Below, in pieces: positions 23,290 to 35,756 of a stretch of DNA of 64,000 nucleotides. A program made the translations under genes and the position numbers. Each line of letters opens with the position of its first letter. The first letter of the stretch is position 1. The notes under the pieces are model-generated. The model ran no database searches, was not told the origin of the DNA, and saw only the letters and a list, made by a program, of their open reading frames with translations. Source of the DNA: Macrobrachium rosenbergii (taxonomy: Eukaryota > Arthropoda > Malacostraca > Decapoda > Palaemonidae); NCBI RefSeq assembly GCF_040412425.1, contig NC_089756.1, positions 2,913,998 through 2,977,997 of the forward strand. Reading direction: 5' to 3'.

Positions 23290-23789
23290 GTAAAGGATGA
23301 CATTTTCCATTTCTTTGTATAGCAAAAGTTCAGCACTGTGAATGTTAAAGTATTTTTTATTCATGTGCAACACTGATGCTGATATTGAAGAAGTGTGACT
23401 TTCCAGAAATTTTTTTTTAGATTACATTCAGACTTTGGGTAGTTTTATCAAGTTTAAAGTACATGTTAACTTTATGCAGTAGACAATGCAGATAGAAAGG
23501 ATTATTGATTACATAATCACAGAAGTACTTCATTCTAGGGCTGAAGAAATTTAGTCTTCCAAATTGAAGAAAGTTATATACTCGGGAACCCTGTGTCAGT
23601 GTTTGATGTAATTTGGCCAAAATCTCAACAGCATTTAAGTTTGGTAGCTGGCTTTACCAAGGTTTTCCATGAAGCATATTCCAGGTTCACAATATTTGAG
23701 TTTATCCCAGGTTTACAATACCCGAGTTATCTAATTATAAAACTACAGTATTGTCTTTTGTTGAAATGTATTTTGATGATGTATTCCAG

Positions 23790-23960
23790 GTACTTGCTGG
23801 TGACATGGAGGAGGCCATATGTACCCATGCACTGTATTATACAATTTGGAAAAAGTATGGTGTTATACCAGAAAGGTGGAACTGGCAACGACGTTCCCCA
23901 GATGTCATGTTTTATCCTTTGCGGCCTGAATTTGTTGAGTCCACATACCTCCTTTATCAG
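23790..23960 (+). CDS. EDEM1: EDEM1-like exon E with PLRPE motif
   Basis: This phase-0 exon of exactly 57 codons lies between a tattccag acceptor and a gtttgt donor, which is a weaker donor than the others. The peptide runs [17 protein letters not shown], then [13 protein letters not shown], and ends [15 protein letters not shown]. The glutamate of the RPE motif corresponds to a GH47 catalytic residue and is present. Length and phase match the conserved domain without gaps. Confidence 0.94.
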
Positions 23961-24045
23961 GTTTGTCAGTGTACTTCAATAATATTGTATTTCTTTGCCA
24001 AGTAGTAAAATCTTGATGCTTTAATAAATTGCAGATAGTTGTCCA

Positions 24046-25290
24046 TTAAGGGGAACGCTGACACCATAAGGCCCCATTATAAAGTAAATGACTATTTCTA
24101 CCTTATGATTTAAGGGATTTGCTTCAAATCTTTATCACTTATTCTACAACTAATAATGAAAATTCTCTTGTAGGGAAATTTAAAAATTCGACCTCTATGT
24201 TCATATTTTTTGCAGTTGAAAGAAATCATGATGTCACTTATCAAAAACACTATGCAGAATAAATAGTATCACTCAAAAATGAATTTGCCAACAACAAAAT
24301 CAAGATATGTAGTTATACTACACTGTAAAAGTTTCATTGAAATCAGTTCAGTCTTCTTGGAGAAACAAGATTTTATTTTTGAAAAAAGTAAGTTTTGAGA
24401 AAACAGCAAAACAAAAAAATTTTAGACTTAACAGAATCCTGAGACTATCAGGACATCTTGAGTGAAGTCATCCCTATATCATTATAACCTCATTTTCTCT
24501 GTGATGCTACCACTGGAGAGAATGGGATACAGTATATTAGTGGGTGACAATTATTTTTGAATAAATATTATTAACACTTTTACATGCTTTTTTTTTACAA
24601 TTTGTCATTGACAGCACTGTACAAGCGCCATGAACCAATCTAAACATTTTTTTTTAGCAGTATATCTTTAAGATATGTTTATTTACCAAAACAGTGTATA
24701 ACTTCTTCCACCTAACCAAACTTAGAGTTCTAGAGACATTTTTATAAGTTTTTACAATTTGTCATTTACAGTGCTATACAAGCATTGCACAAAACCTGTC
24801 CATGAACCAATAAAAAAAATTTTTTTTGAGCAATATATCTTCAAGATATGTTTATTTACACATGAAAACAGCCTAAAGCAGTGTTTAACTCCTTCCACCT
24901 AACCAGACTTAGAGTCATACAGACATTTTTACAAGTTTTTACAATTTGTCATTCACAGTGCTATACAAGCAATGAACAAATTATCCATGAACCAATCTAA
25001 ACATTTCTTCTAGCAATATATCTTCAAGATATGTTTATTTACACATAAAACAATCCAAAGCAGTATACAACTCTTTCCACCTAACCAGACTTAGAGTCAC
25101 ACAGACATTTTTACAATTTTTTTTTTACAATTTGTCGTTCACAGTGCCATAAATTGCCCATAAAGCAAACTAAAAATTTTTTTGGCATCATTGTTCAGGA
25201 TATGTTTATTTAGATATAAAACATTTGAAAACTGTTATTAACTAAAATTCAATAACTCCTCAGAATTTGGCGGTCAGGCCCGCCCCTTAA
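24046..25290. mobile_element. Probable TTAA-flanked element with internal satellite-like repeat
   Basis: TTAA at 24046-24049 and 25287-25290 bound a segment with imperfect inverted ends (GGGGAACGCTGAC inward from the left; GGGGCGGGCCTGAC from the right). Inside is a tandem array (24590-25210). No ORF. The short, imperfect ends leave the boundaries open to doubt. It lies in EDEM1 intron E-F. Confidence 0.5.
24590..25210. repeat. ~186-bp tandem repeat, about 3.5 copies
   Basis: Successive units start with acaatttgtcatt...acagtgctata at about 24597, 24754, 24940 and 25127. Each also contains atatcttcaagatatgttta and an acttagagt...acagacattt segment. The first unit is shortened; the others are 186-187 bp apart. 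Confidence 0.85.
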
Positions 25291-26809
25291 GCTCGGCCAG
25301 CTATTTTTGATATTTACAAATTTTTGAACTGGTCATAGTTGTTTTAGCTCATTGTTAAGAGTATGTAATTGATATACTGTAATTAAGCACCTTGGGTGTA
25401 GAGATAGGTCATTGGCTATGTTAGTTATGTTTACCCATCAGGAAGTAGTGTTTATTCAATTCTGCAGTCTAGCCTTTCATACTGGTCATTTTTGTAGGTA
25501 CTACTGTATGTCAGTGAGTTTTAAACTATTAAGTCTTGTGAATCTTTTAATTTTGTCATTGACATAATCTTTTTCACACTTTCATATGTAGTGTCCATAA
25601 ATGTCCTCTGAGAACCTAGCAAGTGTTGGTATCACCCATGCAATTAGAGCAACATTCTTGTAGATGCTGCATTATTTCATGGTTTTGACTATTATTTGTC
25701 CCCAGAATATGGCTGTAAGTTTTCAGGGTTTTAGAGTTATTTCAACTAAATGGTATGCCACCTGGGCTCTGAACAGTTTATGCTGCGTACAAATGTCATG
25801 TTACCCAGCTTGTAGGGATGCAACACTCAAGACAGGTTTGGTAAATAGAGGTTTGTTATGGTAAGTCTTTTGTGAATCTTCTGTTTTTGGAGGATTTTTC
25901 ATTGAGAAGAGTCCAAAATGATTTTTTATTGAGTTCTAATGGTTTATCTACCCTAGTTATGAAAGTGTTACTGATCAGATTCATGGTGACCAATTGTATG
26001 AAATAATCATTAAAAATTCTCTCATTATCTTAATTGGGCCAATAAAGATACAAGGCATAACATTCCTTAATGCTAGAACTTCAATTTATAATTTCAGTTG
26101 CTCTGTATAGAAATAGACCATGTCATCTTCTTGGATTGGTAATACCAAGTGATTAAAATGTTGGCTGGTGCACATCTTTATTAATGATTCTATGCCATAA
26201 AAATTAGTGATAGTTTACTTTACTCTAATGAGATACGAGTATATACTGTATTAGTGGAATTGAAATTTATTGGAGTACCTCATGGTGTAAAAAATAAATA
26301 TGTCATTAATTTTGGTGAATATTTACAGCAATATGTAGCATTTGTTTTAAGTCGTTTGAGGTTACCTTCAAGTCACATTTTTTACCTTATATTTTTGTTG
26401 TTATGCTTTCTTAAACATAGCGGTAAAGTTGACACCAAAATTTGGGTACTAGAACAAAACTATGTACTTGCTGCAATCTAGCTTTCAGTTGTTGCATGGA
26501 TGAGAAGAATTTAAGAAATTGAGTCTTTCCTTGTTTGGAGTTTAGCAATACTGTGTGTTTGACAGTGATTTGTATCATAAAGATTATTTTAAAAAAATAT
26601 TTGTTTGATATGTATATATAGTAGATTATTTCCCAAAGTACTGTAGAAGTTTTACTGAAGACTAACTAGGAGACAGTAACCAGCCAACAACATATATGGT
26701 ATCAGAAACAAATCCATAAAGCAAAGTTTCAGAATGCTCAGCATTTTCAGTTCATCCAACAAATAATAAGTTGTTTATTTATTACTTGGTCATGTTTCAC
26801 CCCTTTTAG
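25291..26809 (+). other. Remaining EDEM1 intron E-F
   Basis: AT-rich intron sequence. Open stretches at 25664-25864 and 26254-26481 show no family resemblance and are treated as chance. Confidence 0.6.
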
Positions 26810-26980
26810 GCAACGAGAAATCCATTTTACCTTCATGTTGGACGAGACATCTTAACATCCCTCAACAATCTGACCCGAGCAGAATGCGGCTATGCAACCG
26901 TCCATTCCGTTTTAGACATGACACTAGAGGATAGAATGGAGTCTTTTTTCCTTTCAGAAACATGCAAATATTTATATTTG
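26810..26980 (+). CDS. EDEM1: EDEM1-like exon F (last one seen)
   Basis: This phase-0 exon of 57 codons follows ccccttttag and ends at a gtaagg donor. It begins [18 protein letters not shown], includes [10 protein letters not shown] and ends with [16 protein letters not shown], the hallmark GH47/EDEM segment. The expected next exon (beginning near LFDE, with the TEGH calcium-binding threonine) was not found in the remaining 37 kb by reading. It is therefore either beyond the window or lost. Confidence 0.93.
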
Positions 26981-29149
26981 GTAAGGTTCCAGTGGTATTT
27001 AATTAAAATTTATTTTTTTATTCAGCACTATAGTGTATTTCCTTTATAAGAACTTTGTTAAATTTAGCAGCATGAAAATAATTAGCATTTTAATTTGATG
27101 GAAATTAAATTTTTAAGACAAAGTATGATAGTGTGAATGTGCTGTGGTAACCTTATGAATTGACATTGTGGTACAATGCATAAAGGTTTGTTTGAGGATA
27201 ATTGCTGGCTTATAATCATTTATATTGGAATACTGAACATTGAGTCTCTTCAAACGGTATGGCTGTTGATTTTATTATTTGCAAGTTGCTGCACTCTTAA
27301 AATTTAGCCCATTTACTTACTTCATGATTAGGATTGCATTTTACTTCATTGAGATGGTATTAGGTAACTAACTATGTTTTGCCCTGTGTTCAAGGTTTAT
27401 TGTGCTAATTGTTTTAAATATGTTTACTAGATATGGTTTTGTCTTTATATTACTGTACTCTTTTATTAGTAATTTTTGACAGAAGCTTTAGAGGTTGGTA
27501 TTGGTTTCTTTGAATATGACATCCATTCAGCAGTTGTTTCAGTATTTTTATTTATTTGGAATGAATCTTATCTACTGTTCGAGTTACCTTACATCTTTGC
27601 GCTGTCAGGTGTGATTGGCATTTAAAAAAACAAAATACGCTTGGCTACCCGCTAGGACTGTCTCGGTATTCATCTGTTTTCCCCACCAGGTGGTATCAGA
27701 ATATTTAGGTACAAACCAGAATTCTTCATGCCGTCTGCTTCTACAAACGTGTGAATTGGCGTTGTTATGTTTTGATGATTTCGGGTAAATTTTTATTGTA
27801 TGGTATTATGCTTGTTTTCTGTATTTTGCTTTATGTCAGTCACAACAAGCAAAGATGAAAGCATTAGGCTGTATAGGAAGAGTTTGTGGAAACTTAATGT
27901 TTCAGTTTACTGAATGACCACATAGCTGATGTTAGCCTAGTTGAGGCACAAGTGTGGTTTTCTTGATGTCAAGGTAACGAGTGATCTGATGAGATGATGG
28001 AATTTTGTGTCAGTTTTGAAGCGGCTTAGAGCTAGGTTAGGACTTGTATACGATATGGCCTAAGTCGCCTCGTAATAGGTCAGGTACTTAGGCCTAATGT
28101 GAAGCTTATGTATCTTTGATTGCAGTATTTCATTCTTAGTGCTACAGCTCGATTACTCGAGAGCAATATATTTATATACATATACGTATGCCTATATATG
28201 TGTAATGTTTTTGCATGCATATGTAGATAGGCATATATAATTTATGTATGTATATACTATACATATGTAGATAGATGTTATTGTGTGGTGTCACTGTTTT
28301 GTCTGCTCTATCTACACCCTCTCCCCATTTTTTAGGCTATGTTTTTATAAGGCACACAGGTCAAAAATCAACATAGGCTACAATACAACAGGCTAAGCTG
28401 TTCCATGCGTACAGTACCTTAGGCTAGTGTACCACAGGCCTAAATACTATAGGTTAGGCTATCATACCTAAAAATAAATACTGGCCTAATGGTTTTGTGG
28501 CCAACCTTTATGATGTAGGGGTGGATATATCAATCTTTAACAGATATTACATCTTATGCTGCTGCCTCCATATAGTATATTTAATGATAATGATAACAGT
28601 CAAATATTAGTTCTGTAGAGGCAGAGTTTCTTGATGATGCATCAGACTTATAACCTCTCCTTGAGAGACCTACTTCCGAGGGTAATGGGAAGAATGTCTT
28701 TTTCCTTTTTTCAACTCAGTTTTAAAGTAACAGAAACAGTTTTGTGTAAATAATTATAAAGTAACAGAAACAGTTGTGTATAAATAATTTTAAGTAGCCT
28801 TTCTCAACCATTAGTTGCTGTTTTTTGACAGTGGCTTATCATTGTCTCCTTAACCCCTAAATGTTTAAGGCTATCACCTAAAATGCCTCGAATCAGGATA
28901 TTAGATTCTTAGAAGTCTTCCCTGTAGGGTCTTGACCCTACAACCTTTTTTTTTTTTTTGCATGTCAGTTTGTTGTAGAATTTCCCAAACTACAATACTC
29001 TCAAGCTGTGCTTCAGTAGTGTTGTTCTGGCTCACATTGTAAGTGGAAAAACTAGGTTGTGTGGATCCTCAGAAGTGCCTGACTAAGCATCTACAGTAGT
29101 AGAACATATCATAGTGATGATTCTCAGGGAAGGATACGTTGTAAGGCAA
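26981..29149. other. Noncoding sequence after last EDEM1 exon
   Basis: No further EDEM exon is seen. A segment near 27600-27780 (starting tgtcaggtgtgattggcatt, with ggtggtatcagaatatttag) looks like a dispersed repeat. It could be the left end of the DIRS fragment that follows, but no second copy is available to test this. AT-rich runs occupy 28140-28280. Confidence 0.5.
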
Positions 29150-30568
29150 GATCTCCAGTACCCCTACCATCCTGATATCCTTCTCTCCACACTCTCCACA
29201 CACACAAGTTCAGAGTTTGGAAAGATAGAGTGGACAGTTTGCTCTTGGCGGTCTTTCGGAAGGACAAAGGATAATTTGTGTTGACACGTTAAGACACGTA
29301 CTTCCACTTCCCGGTACACCTTCGGTGGAAGTAAAGTATTCTTTTGTGAGTCTAAGTTCTAGCAGTTTGTAGTCATCTGCAGGATATCAGAGTAGTTCTC
29401 TCTTGTTTGGACAACTGGTTCGTTCTCACCAAAGGGTTTTTTATGATGACCTGGAAGGTGAAGAAATGTTTTATGTCTAACCTCAGGAAGGGTTTTTTGT
29501 TTTATGTTGATTAAACAATGCTTTTCTGACCCAGTCAGATACTTATCTGGAGATGAATCAGCTCTCTCTTGTTGGAGTTTTCCAACAGAAAGATGCATAG
29601 CCAATTTTCTACCACTTTTGAGGTCTGTAACGGGTTGGCCTATACTGTAGTCCTCAAGAACTCTTACTCTGTCCTCAGATGTCACGGAGGCAGACCAAGG
29701 GAGCCATTCTGAGAAACATTTGATGTCGGGGATTTGGAAGGTAAATTCCCTATAGTACAGCTCTTGGCAGCTTAGAATGGTCTTTTGCAAGTCTTGATTC
29801 TTACATAAGACGACAAGGAGACATAGTTCAAGAGAGTTGTTCAGGCTAGCAAAGAAACTTCCTTATCCTTTGGGCAGTCCAGCAACATTATTTCATTACC
29901 TCATTTTGTCCTAGGAAAAACCTTTGTTATTGGAGACCAACTCAGCAGAAAAAGGCAAGATCTCCAGTCAGATAGTCTCCTCTTCCTCAGATTTGCAGAA
30001 GTTGTGGAACCTTTGGGGAAACAATACACTACTTTCCAGTGTACTGCCCTCCATGCCAGGATCCTCAGGCATAGGCAGTTGATGCCTTCCTTCAAGATTG
30101 GTCAATTCTAGGTGCTTATGCTTTTCCTCTGTTTGCAGTTTGAGCAAGTTGTGAGCTTTGCAGATCACAATGATGATATTCATAGCTCATTCATGGCCCC
30201 AAAGGGTTGCCCCTAACTTTCTTTCCTGACAGTAGATGTTCCTCATCTTCTTATGTTCAGAAAAATCTTTTTGGAGTCTGATTCGAGAAGTTTCCATCAA
30301 ATCTCCACATGCTTCATCTACCTGCGTGGAGATTGTCAATTGTCTCTTATGAGCTAAGGGCATTTCTAGAATGGCCAAGGAAGCAATCCTCAAATCTATA
30401 AGGCCCTCCACTGTTAGACTTGTGTATCAATAACAGTGGTTAGTTTTTTTTTTTTTTTTATCTTGGTGCTTGTCCAGAGTGATATCCAGCACATGTTCCA
30501 CTAGAGATCCTGTTTGAAGTTCTCCCAGTATCTCAGGAACACTGAGCTGTTTTCTGTCGCAGAGATCA
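29150..30568 (+). mobile_element. DIRS1-like fragment (element 4): RT to recombinase start
   Basis: Plus-strand pieces in mixed frames follow the DIRS order. RT has a DTYFHFPVH piece (about 29285-29310), the remnant LDNWFVLT near 29400 where YLDDW is expected, and FSNRKMHSQF (about 29575). The RNase H to recombinase linker has VDAFLQDWS and AYAFPLFAV (about 30078-30140) and a LLTVDVPHLL-type piece (30210-30250). Heavily decayed. It ends where a Tigger-type terminus begins near 30569-30607. Confidence 0.6.
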
Positions 30569-30826
30569 AGGATACAGTCAACCCCTCCTAGTTGATCAAG
30601 GATACAGTCGACCCCTCCTAGTTGCAGCTTCACCTATTCATGGATTTTTCTGTGGAACATATCTCCAAATTATTTGCGGAAAATTCGCCTATTTGCAGGT
30701 TTTTCGTAGAGCAGTATTCACTAATTACTGTATTTTCATATTATTTTCATGGTTAAATTTACAGTTTTATGATAATGATTTACAGTACTGATTTTCAAAT
30801 ATTAATTTTAAGATTAATAAGATTAA

Positions 30827-30928
30827 ATAATAATAATAATAATAATAATACTGTACCTGTAATAATACAGATAATAATAAGCACTAATTTTCAAATGTTA
30901 ATAATAGGATTATTAAATAATAATAATA

Positions 30929-30976
<48 letters not shown>
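30827..30976. repeat. (TAA)n microsatellites inside Tigger copy A
   Basis: Two runs, about 30827-30850 and 30920-30976, lie in the 3' noncoding part of the element. The intervening text is partly duplicated (ttttcaaatrttaat). Confidence 0.9.
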
Positions 30977-30978
<2 letters not shown>

Positions 30979-31123
30979 CTTTACCTGTAATAGTAATAAC
31001 AAGATTAAATCATATGGGTACTCACCAGTGATGAATGTTGATTAAAGATGATGATGATGGCGAATTAGCTGTGCAGTCTGATGCATGACGATGAAGGTAT
31101 GACTGCACAGCAAAGCAGAGGAG

Positions 31124-31790
31124 TTACATCTCCTCTGGGGGCACCTCTTCCCCTTCTTCAGGAGCTTCTTTAGGCACTTCTTCAGGGGTTTTGGGAGGCT
31201 TTTGAGAATCCTTCTTCATCTGTTTGATAAACATGGTGGTAGGCAGCTGCTGTCGCTGCTTCTTCATGCTGACGAGGGTGTTATAGGGCACCATTGCCAC
31301 ATCAAGGGCATTTGTGAACTTTAGGGAGCGCTTAATGAAAGGATCCCATGCTGAAGCCGACTCTTACGCCTCCTTGATTATCGTCTTAAGTCAGGATAGA
31401 CATTGCAAAGACAGGCGCTCATCTTCCTCCTCGTCCCTGTCCCTTGAACCTGGCGTGTCTTCCTCCTCGTTGGCGGACTTTGTCAGCTCTTCCAAATCCT
31501 GGTCCGTCAGAGGGTCAGTGTGGGCATCATTGAGGGTGCCGACTTCATCCCCAGTGATGTCATCGAAGCCATCTCCACCAAGCATCCTCGCCAATTTAAC
31601 TGCCTAATCAATGGCCAAATGTTGAGTGTCTTCAGGAGAGAAGTCGAATATCTTCAGGAGAGAAGTCCTTATAATCATGCACAGACTCTGGCCACAACTT
31701 CTAGCAGCACATGTTCAGGGTCTCTATATCCTTCAACGATTGGTCGAATGATGGTCAGACGTGGCAATCGTGAAATCATCAAAAATTCAT
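31124..31790 (-). pseudogene. Tigger-like transposase, C-terminal part
   Basis: On the minus strand LARMLGGDGFDDIT is followed by an acidic stretch (NEEEDTPGSRDRDEEEDE). Further on a PEEVPKEAPEEGEEVPPEE-like Glu/Pro tail ends at TAA (31124-31126). Upstream, KLWPESVHDYKDF resembles the Tigger segment between the DDE domain and the tail. Frames change more than once. A 24-bp direct duplication (cttcaggagagaagtc) lies at 31631-31668. Confidence 0.75.
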
Positions 31791-33332
31791 CACAATGAGT
31801 ACACAAATTTATATATAACTTCTCAAATATTCATCACCAGCCGAGTGAAAGAAAAAATATCCAATTCCCTATCTAAATTAATTACTAAATAATTAATTAT
31901 CATAGAGAGAGTAATACTGGTATTTATGCAAAAAAATCTTATTCACTAGAGAGAGTTTTCTTAATTTTCTAATCTTATAAAAAGATGTAAAAAAAAAATC
32001 TTCACTTATTCACACATTTAAAAAGAGAGAACATTAATTTCATTTCTCGATAACTTATGGCTGTTGCTATTGCGAAACCTCTAAGTTGCTGTATTTTCGC
32101 TGTGGTTTTTTGCCGTCGTAGCCTTGTTGAAAATTCTCGCGTTTTTTCAATCACCTTGATGATATTTCACAACCACTCTGCTTGTTATGGTTGTCGGGGT
32201 CTGGCTCAATTTGTTGACGCTAACAGTTCTAAATGTTTTTGTTTCTTCGGAACGCACCAATACTGTTTTTATTCACTTGTGATCTCGACGCTCTCTTGTA
32301 GGATTTTATTTCTTCATATAATATTTGCTCGCTGTCATAAAAATCTAAGTTCGTTTTGTAGAATTTCGTTTCACTGTAACTTAAATAATTGCACTGATAA
32401 TTTCGTTAATGTTCGTTTGTTTCATCTCGCCTTCTGGATCCTTTGAAGCTGCCACCATAATTTGTTATGCTTTTCTTTTACATGTTATTTAGTCTTCCAC
32501 TTTCTTACCTTTTTATTCTTCTATGTGTGTCGACAGCGCCTCTCTTTCTTCTTTAATTTGTTATTTGAAGATAAATTATCCTAAAAATATCTCTCAGGAA
32601 GACGTATAGAGACGAGTTCTTTAATTTTTTCACTTTAATAATGGAATTTAACTTATAAAAGATAAACAAGATCAGAATAAAAGATTAACAAGATCAGTAC
32701 AAAATTAACATGTTACAGTGGTATAAACAAAATCACTCTTGAGTATTTAATTTGACTCAGTCTATAGGGGAACACGAAAGCGAGGGGAGACGTACACTCC
32801 CTGGTGGACACTGCTTGAATCTCCTTCTCTTCTGATGCTCTCCAGTCTGTTGAACCCCTGGATTTCTTGTTATCTGCAATCTCCACCTCCTTCTAGTCCT
32901 GCTGGAAGGATTTATCTGCAAGGCCTCCCCTTCAAATAGTTAATTGGGAAGGACTGTAGTGGGTGTGATTCAAATCTCTCCTTAGAGGACTTGATTGGAG
33001 ATGATCTTAGGAGGGTGTGTGAAAGACCCCTCCCTAGCATGTTTGATTGGAGGGTGTTGAAGTACATCACTTTGTCCAGCCCCCAATTTCCTGGAATTTC
33101 CATGAAAACGCCTCCTATTGAAGGCAGGGTTATAGAGCTGGCTGATGTTAGCTTTTTGGCTGTGCTGACTCATGACTTGGTTACGCTAATCGCTAGGCCA
33201 CTGCTTCCAACTTTTACGATCGGTTTTATGGCTTTAGGCGCGATATATTCGCTCACTGTTTTGAGTTTGTGCAATCCGGTCAGCGTATTTTAAGTCTACG
33301 GTAATAACCAACAGTTTTTAGGCGTTATTAAT

Positions 33333-33334
<2 letters not shown>
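31791..33334. other. Non-Tigger insert splitting Tigger copy A
   Basis: 1.5 kb unlike Tigger. On the minus strand a TGGTGGCAGC motif at about 32449-32458 is a plausible primer-binding site right after an aacaaatta stretch. The 33.3-32.46 kb part could therefore be an LTR of a gypsy-type element with internal sequence below it. No second LTR, gag or pol was found. A 129-codon open stretch (32057-32446) has no recognisable domain. Confidence 0.35.

Positions 33335-33409
<75 letters not shown>
33335..33409. repeat. (TC)n microsatellite
   Basis: About 37 units at the junction between the insert and the Tigger transposase. Confidence 0.97.
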
Positions 33410-33410
<1 letters not shown>

Positions 33411-33421
33411 ATTTCTCCTAG

Positions 33422-34308
33422 CTACACTACAGGATGAAACTGAATGAACCAGTGATCCATAAGAACTTTGGTGATCCAGGCCTTGGGGTTGTGCATCCTA
33501 AACATAGGCAGTAAGACCTTGTTCTTATTCTTGAGGGCCAAGGGGTTTGCAGCCTTGTAAATGAGGCCTGGTTTCAGCATGGAGCCAGCTGCATTCCCAC
33601 ATGACGAGGCTAACCCTATCCTTCTGGGCCTTGAACCCGGAGACTGGCTTTGTCCTTCATGAGGTATGTCCGGGAAGCCAGCATCTTCCAGAACAAACCA
33701 TTCTCGTCCATACAGTATTGAACACTTGTTGTGGATGGTTGCCGTTGTCCCTGATGATTTCCTTGAAGGTCTCGGGATATTTCGCTGCCGCTTCCCCATG
33801 CAGAGAAACACTCTTGAGTTGGAATCGCCTCTGAATATGGTGGAACCACCCCTTGCTGGCCTGAAAGCCTTCAGGAGGCTGATGATGGTCCTGCTTGTGG
33901 CTCTTCCTCTTCAGTGTGTTTATTGAAGCCTAAGAAGTATGCTTCCTGTACATCACTACCCACCATAACAGTTGAAAACTGCTGGTAGAGGAGTTGTGCT
34001 TTCTCACAAATGATGTTGGTGTCGAGGGGGATGGTTTTCTTACGGCAGTCCATTATCCAACATGCCAATGCCAACTCCAACTTTGCAATGGTCTTATCAC
34101 TTACTGTAGAAGCTGTTTTTGCACTACTGAAGAAGCTAACACTCACGGCCTTTCTTATCTCAGCCTCTTTCTTCTTGACGTAGCACACGGTACTCTCATT
34201 CATGCCAAAATGGTGGGCTACAGCTGCGTAACTCTTGCCTTCTTTCAACATATCCAGAAGTCGTACCTTCTGGAACATCATGACCTGGCACTTAGGCTTA
34301 GGAGGCAT
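33422..34308 (-). pseudogene. Tigger-like transposase, N-terminal and start of DDE part
   Basis: The reading starts at ATG 34306-34308 (MPPKPKCQVMM). The first 60 residues form a psq-type helix-turn-helix (LLDMLKEGKSYAAVAHHFGM), then NESTVCYVKKKE, then a CENP-B/Tc5-type DNA-binding part (LACWIMDCRKKTIPLDTNII). After a linker, a shifted frame gives KYPETFKEII and FNTVWTRMV, which precede the first Asp of pogo DDE domains. Stops appear after about 33690. Confidence 0.85.
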
Positions 34309-34350
34309 CTTAGGGCACGATTACACAGATTAAAACTGCTAAGAAAGACA

Positions 34351-35099
34351 CACAAAGTACACAGGTATACACAGCGAAAGCCTAGCACAGTACAGTTATG
34401 TAGAGGCACACGTAGTGAACTGACAGAGATGTGCACTTTGTTCATACATCTCCAGAGAAAGTCTTGGGGATAGACAGCTAATCAGTGCCAAGGGTACAGC
34501 CAGTAAGTGCCAAGGAAAATGAATGGAGCTCCTGGATTGGCTACCTTGCAAACGTCATCCAGTAGCATGTCAAGTAGCATTGCGTCTAGGTATATCAGCA
34601 TCCCAAAATGCATTTTCCTTTCGCTGGGTTGGGCCAAACATTTTTTAAGAAAAAAATACATTTTATTGATATTGTGCAGTTTGCATTAAAATATTACAGC
34701 ACTGTAATATTTGAAAATTAGTAAATCTTTTTATATTATAAAAAATGCATTTAGTCATGAAAATATAACATGAAAATAGAATGAATGACAGGTTCCACAG
34801 ACATAAACATAGTCCTGTCGTTCTACAAACAACCCACGTATTTTAGATATGCTCTGCTGTCATCCTAAAACGCAAATATCATTTCAAAATCATCATTCAT
34901 ACATACAGCACAGCAAAATATCAATAAAATGTACAATATGTGCAGAATGTCAGTGTTGGTATGCACACTACCCTGTACGTAAGTATGTACTGTATACGAT
35001 GCACAAATGACCCAGCATCTCTGCCCAGCTTCCCAGTTCACTACATATGCCTCTAGTGTTCACGTGTACGTATCGGTGCAGACTTCACGTATCTTTTTG
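34351..35099. other. Noncoding between two Tigger copies
   Basis: Contains gcatttagtcatgaaaata-type sequence (about 34745) common to Tigger ends. A segment 34790-34960 recurs inverted at about 36085-36230 and is probably part of a long inverted repeat of one element. Confidence 0.45.
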
Positions 35100-35756
35100 A
35101 ATCATGCCCTAAATTGGCTCCTAAACACCCTGCTTCTTTTATGGCATCTGGACAAGAGCCTAAGTGCCAGAGGAAGGTCGTGATGCACCAGGAGAAGGTA
35201 GAAGTTATCATAATGTTGAGTGAAGGGAAAAATCACACCGAAGTAGCTGCCCATTATAGCCTGAAGGAGAGAGTACAGTCTACTTCATCAAGAAGGAATA
35301 TGAAGAGGGGAGAATCCTTGTGAGGGCCCTTGGTGGAGAAGAATTCGCCACTCTCATTCATCATTCATTTACTCTCTGACCCCCTGATGGATCAGGATCT
35401 GGAAGATATGGAGTGTGTCCCAAATTATAAAGAAAGGCAGGCAACTGCAGCAGATTTTAGAGGAGTGGGATCCTAATATGCAATGCTCCATAAATGTTTC
35501 AGATGCCATTGATGCTGCCATAGAGCCCTGTAATAACCTCTTAGTCAGCATGGGGAAGTACGTCTACATGATGCTGCCTCCTGAACCCCCTGAAGAAGGG
35601 GAAGAGGCGCCCCCCAGAGGAGATGTAACTCCTCTGCTTTGCTGTGCAGTCATGTCTTTATCGTCGTTCATTGGACTGCACAGCTAATTCATCATCATCA
35701 TCTTTAATCAGTATTCATTACTAGTGAGTACCCGTATGATTTATGTAATCTTAATA
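35100..35756 (+). mobile_element. Tigger-like relic, copy B, internally deleted
   Basis: The plus strand carries the N-terminal part (35114-35320: KVEVIIMLSEGKNHTEVAAHYS, same helix-turn-helix as copy A, with the ATG changed to TTG). It is joined directly to the C-terminal part (35415-35640: IDAAIEPCNNLLVSMGK and the EEGEEAPP tail). The DDE core is absent. The 3' part matches 31010-31145 inverted, so copies A and B face each other. It is cut by a further element starting at 35757. Confidence 0.75.

Larger units (their letters stand above)
2024..26980 (+). other. EDEM1: EDEM1-like gene locus, internal part (6 exons, 5 introns)
   Basis: Six exons joined by GT-AG introns give one uninterrupted reading frame of about 331 codons (994 nt, first nt completing a codon from upstream). 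All junction phases agree. The product matches the central part of the GH47 family and is closest to EDEM1 rather than EDEM2 or EDEM3, judged from motifs such as [33 protein letters not shown] and [19 protein letters not shown] proteins act in the ER lumen on misfolded glycoproteins and promote their retrotranslocation and degradation (ERAD). The signal/anchor region and the first catalytic acid of GH47 lie in exons before the window; the C-terminal exons are not seen. Introns are 1213, 2403, 16998, 500 and 2849 bp. The family assignment is firm; the EDEM1 label rests on recalled motifs, not an alignment. Confidence 0.9.
30607..34350 (-). mobile_element. Tigger-like (pogo superfamily) DNA transposon relic, copy A
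   Basis: The minus-strand element. Its 3' terminus lies at about 30607-30740 (cagtcgacccctcctagttg, then repeats of the TATTYGCGG-like kind common to Tigger ends), with a partial duplication of that terminus at 30569-30600. It is followed by (TAA)n microsatellites, the transposase C-terminal part (31124-31790), a 1.6-kb intervening segment and the N-terminal part (33422-34308). The 5' terminus is not clearly seen. Inactive. Confidence 0.75.

Noticed and set aside
29359..29790. 143-codon minus-strand frame as a gene
   Set aside because: The plus strand of the same stretch carries decayed DIRS RT motifs in the expected order; the minus frame is a shadow.
32057..32446. 129-codon Cys/Phe-rich open frame as a small secreted or membrane protein
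   Set aside because: No signal-peptide layout that stands out, no family resemblance, and it lies in a probable LTR-type insert.
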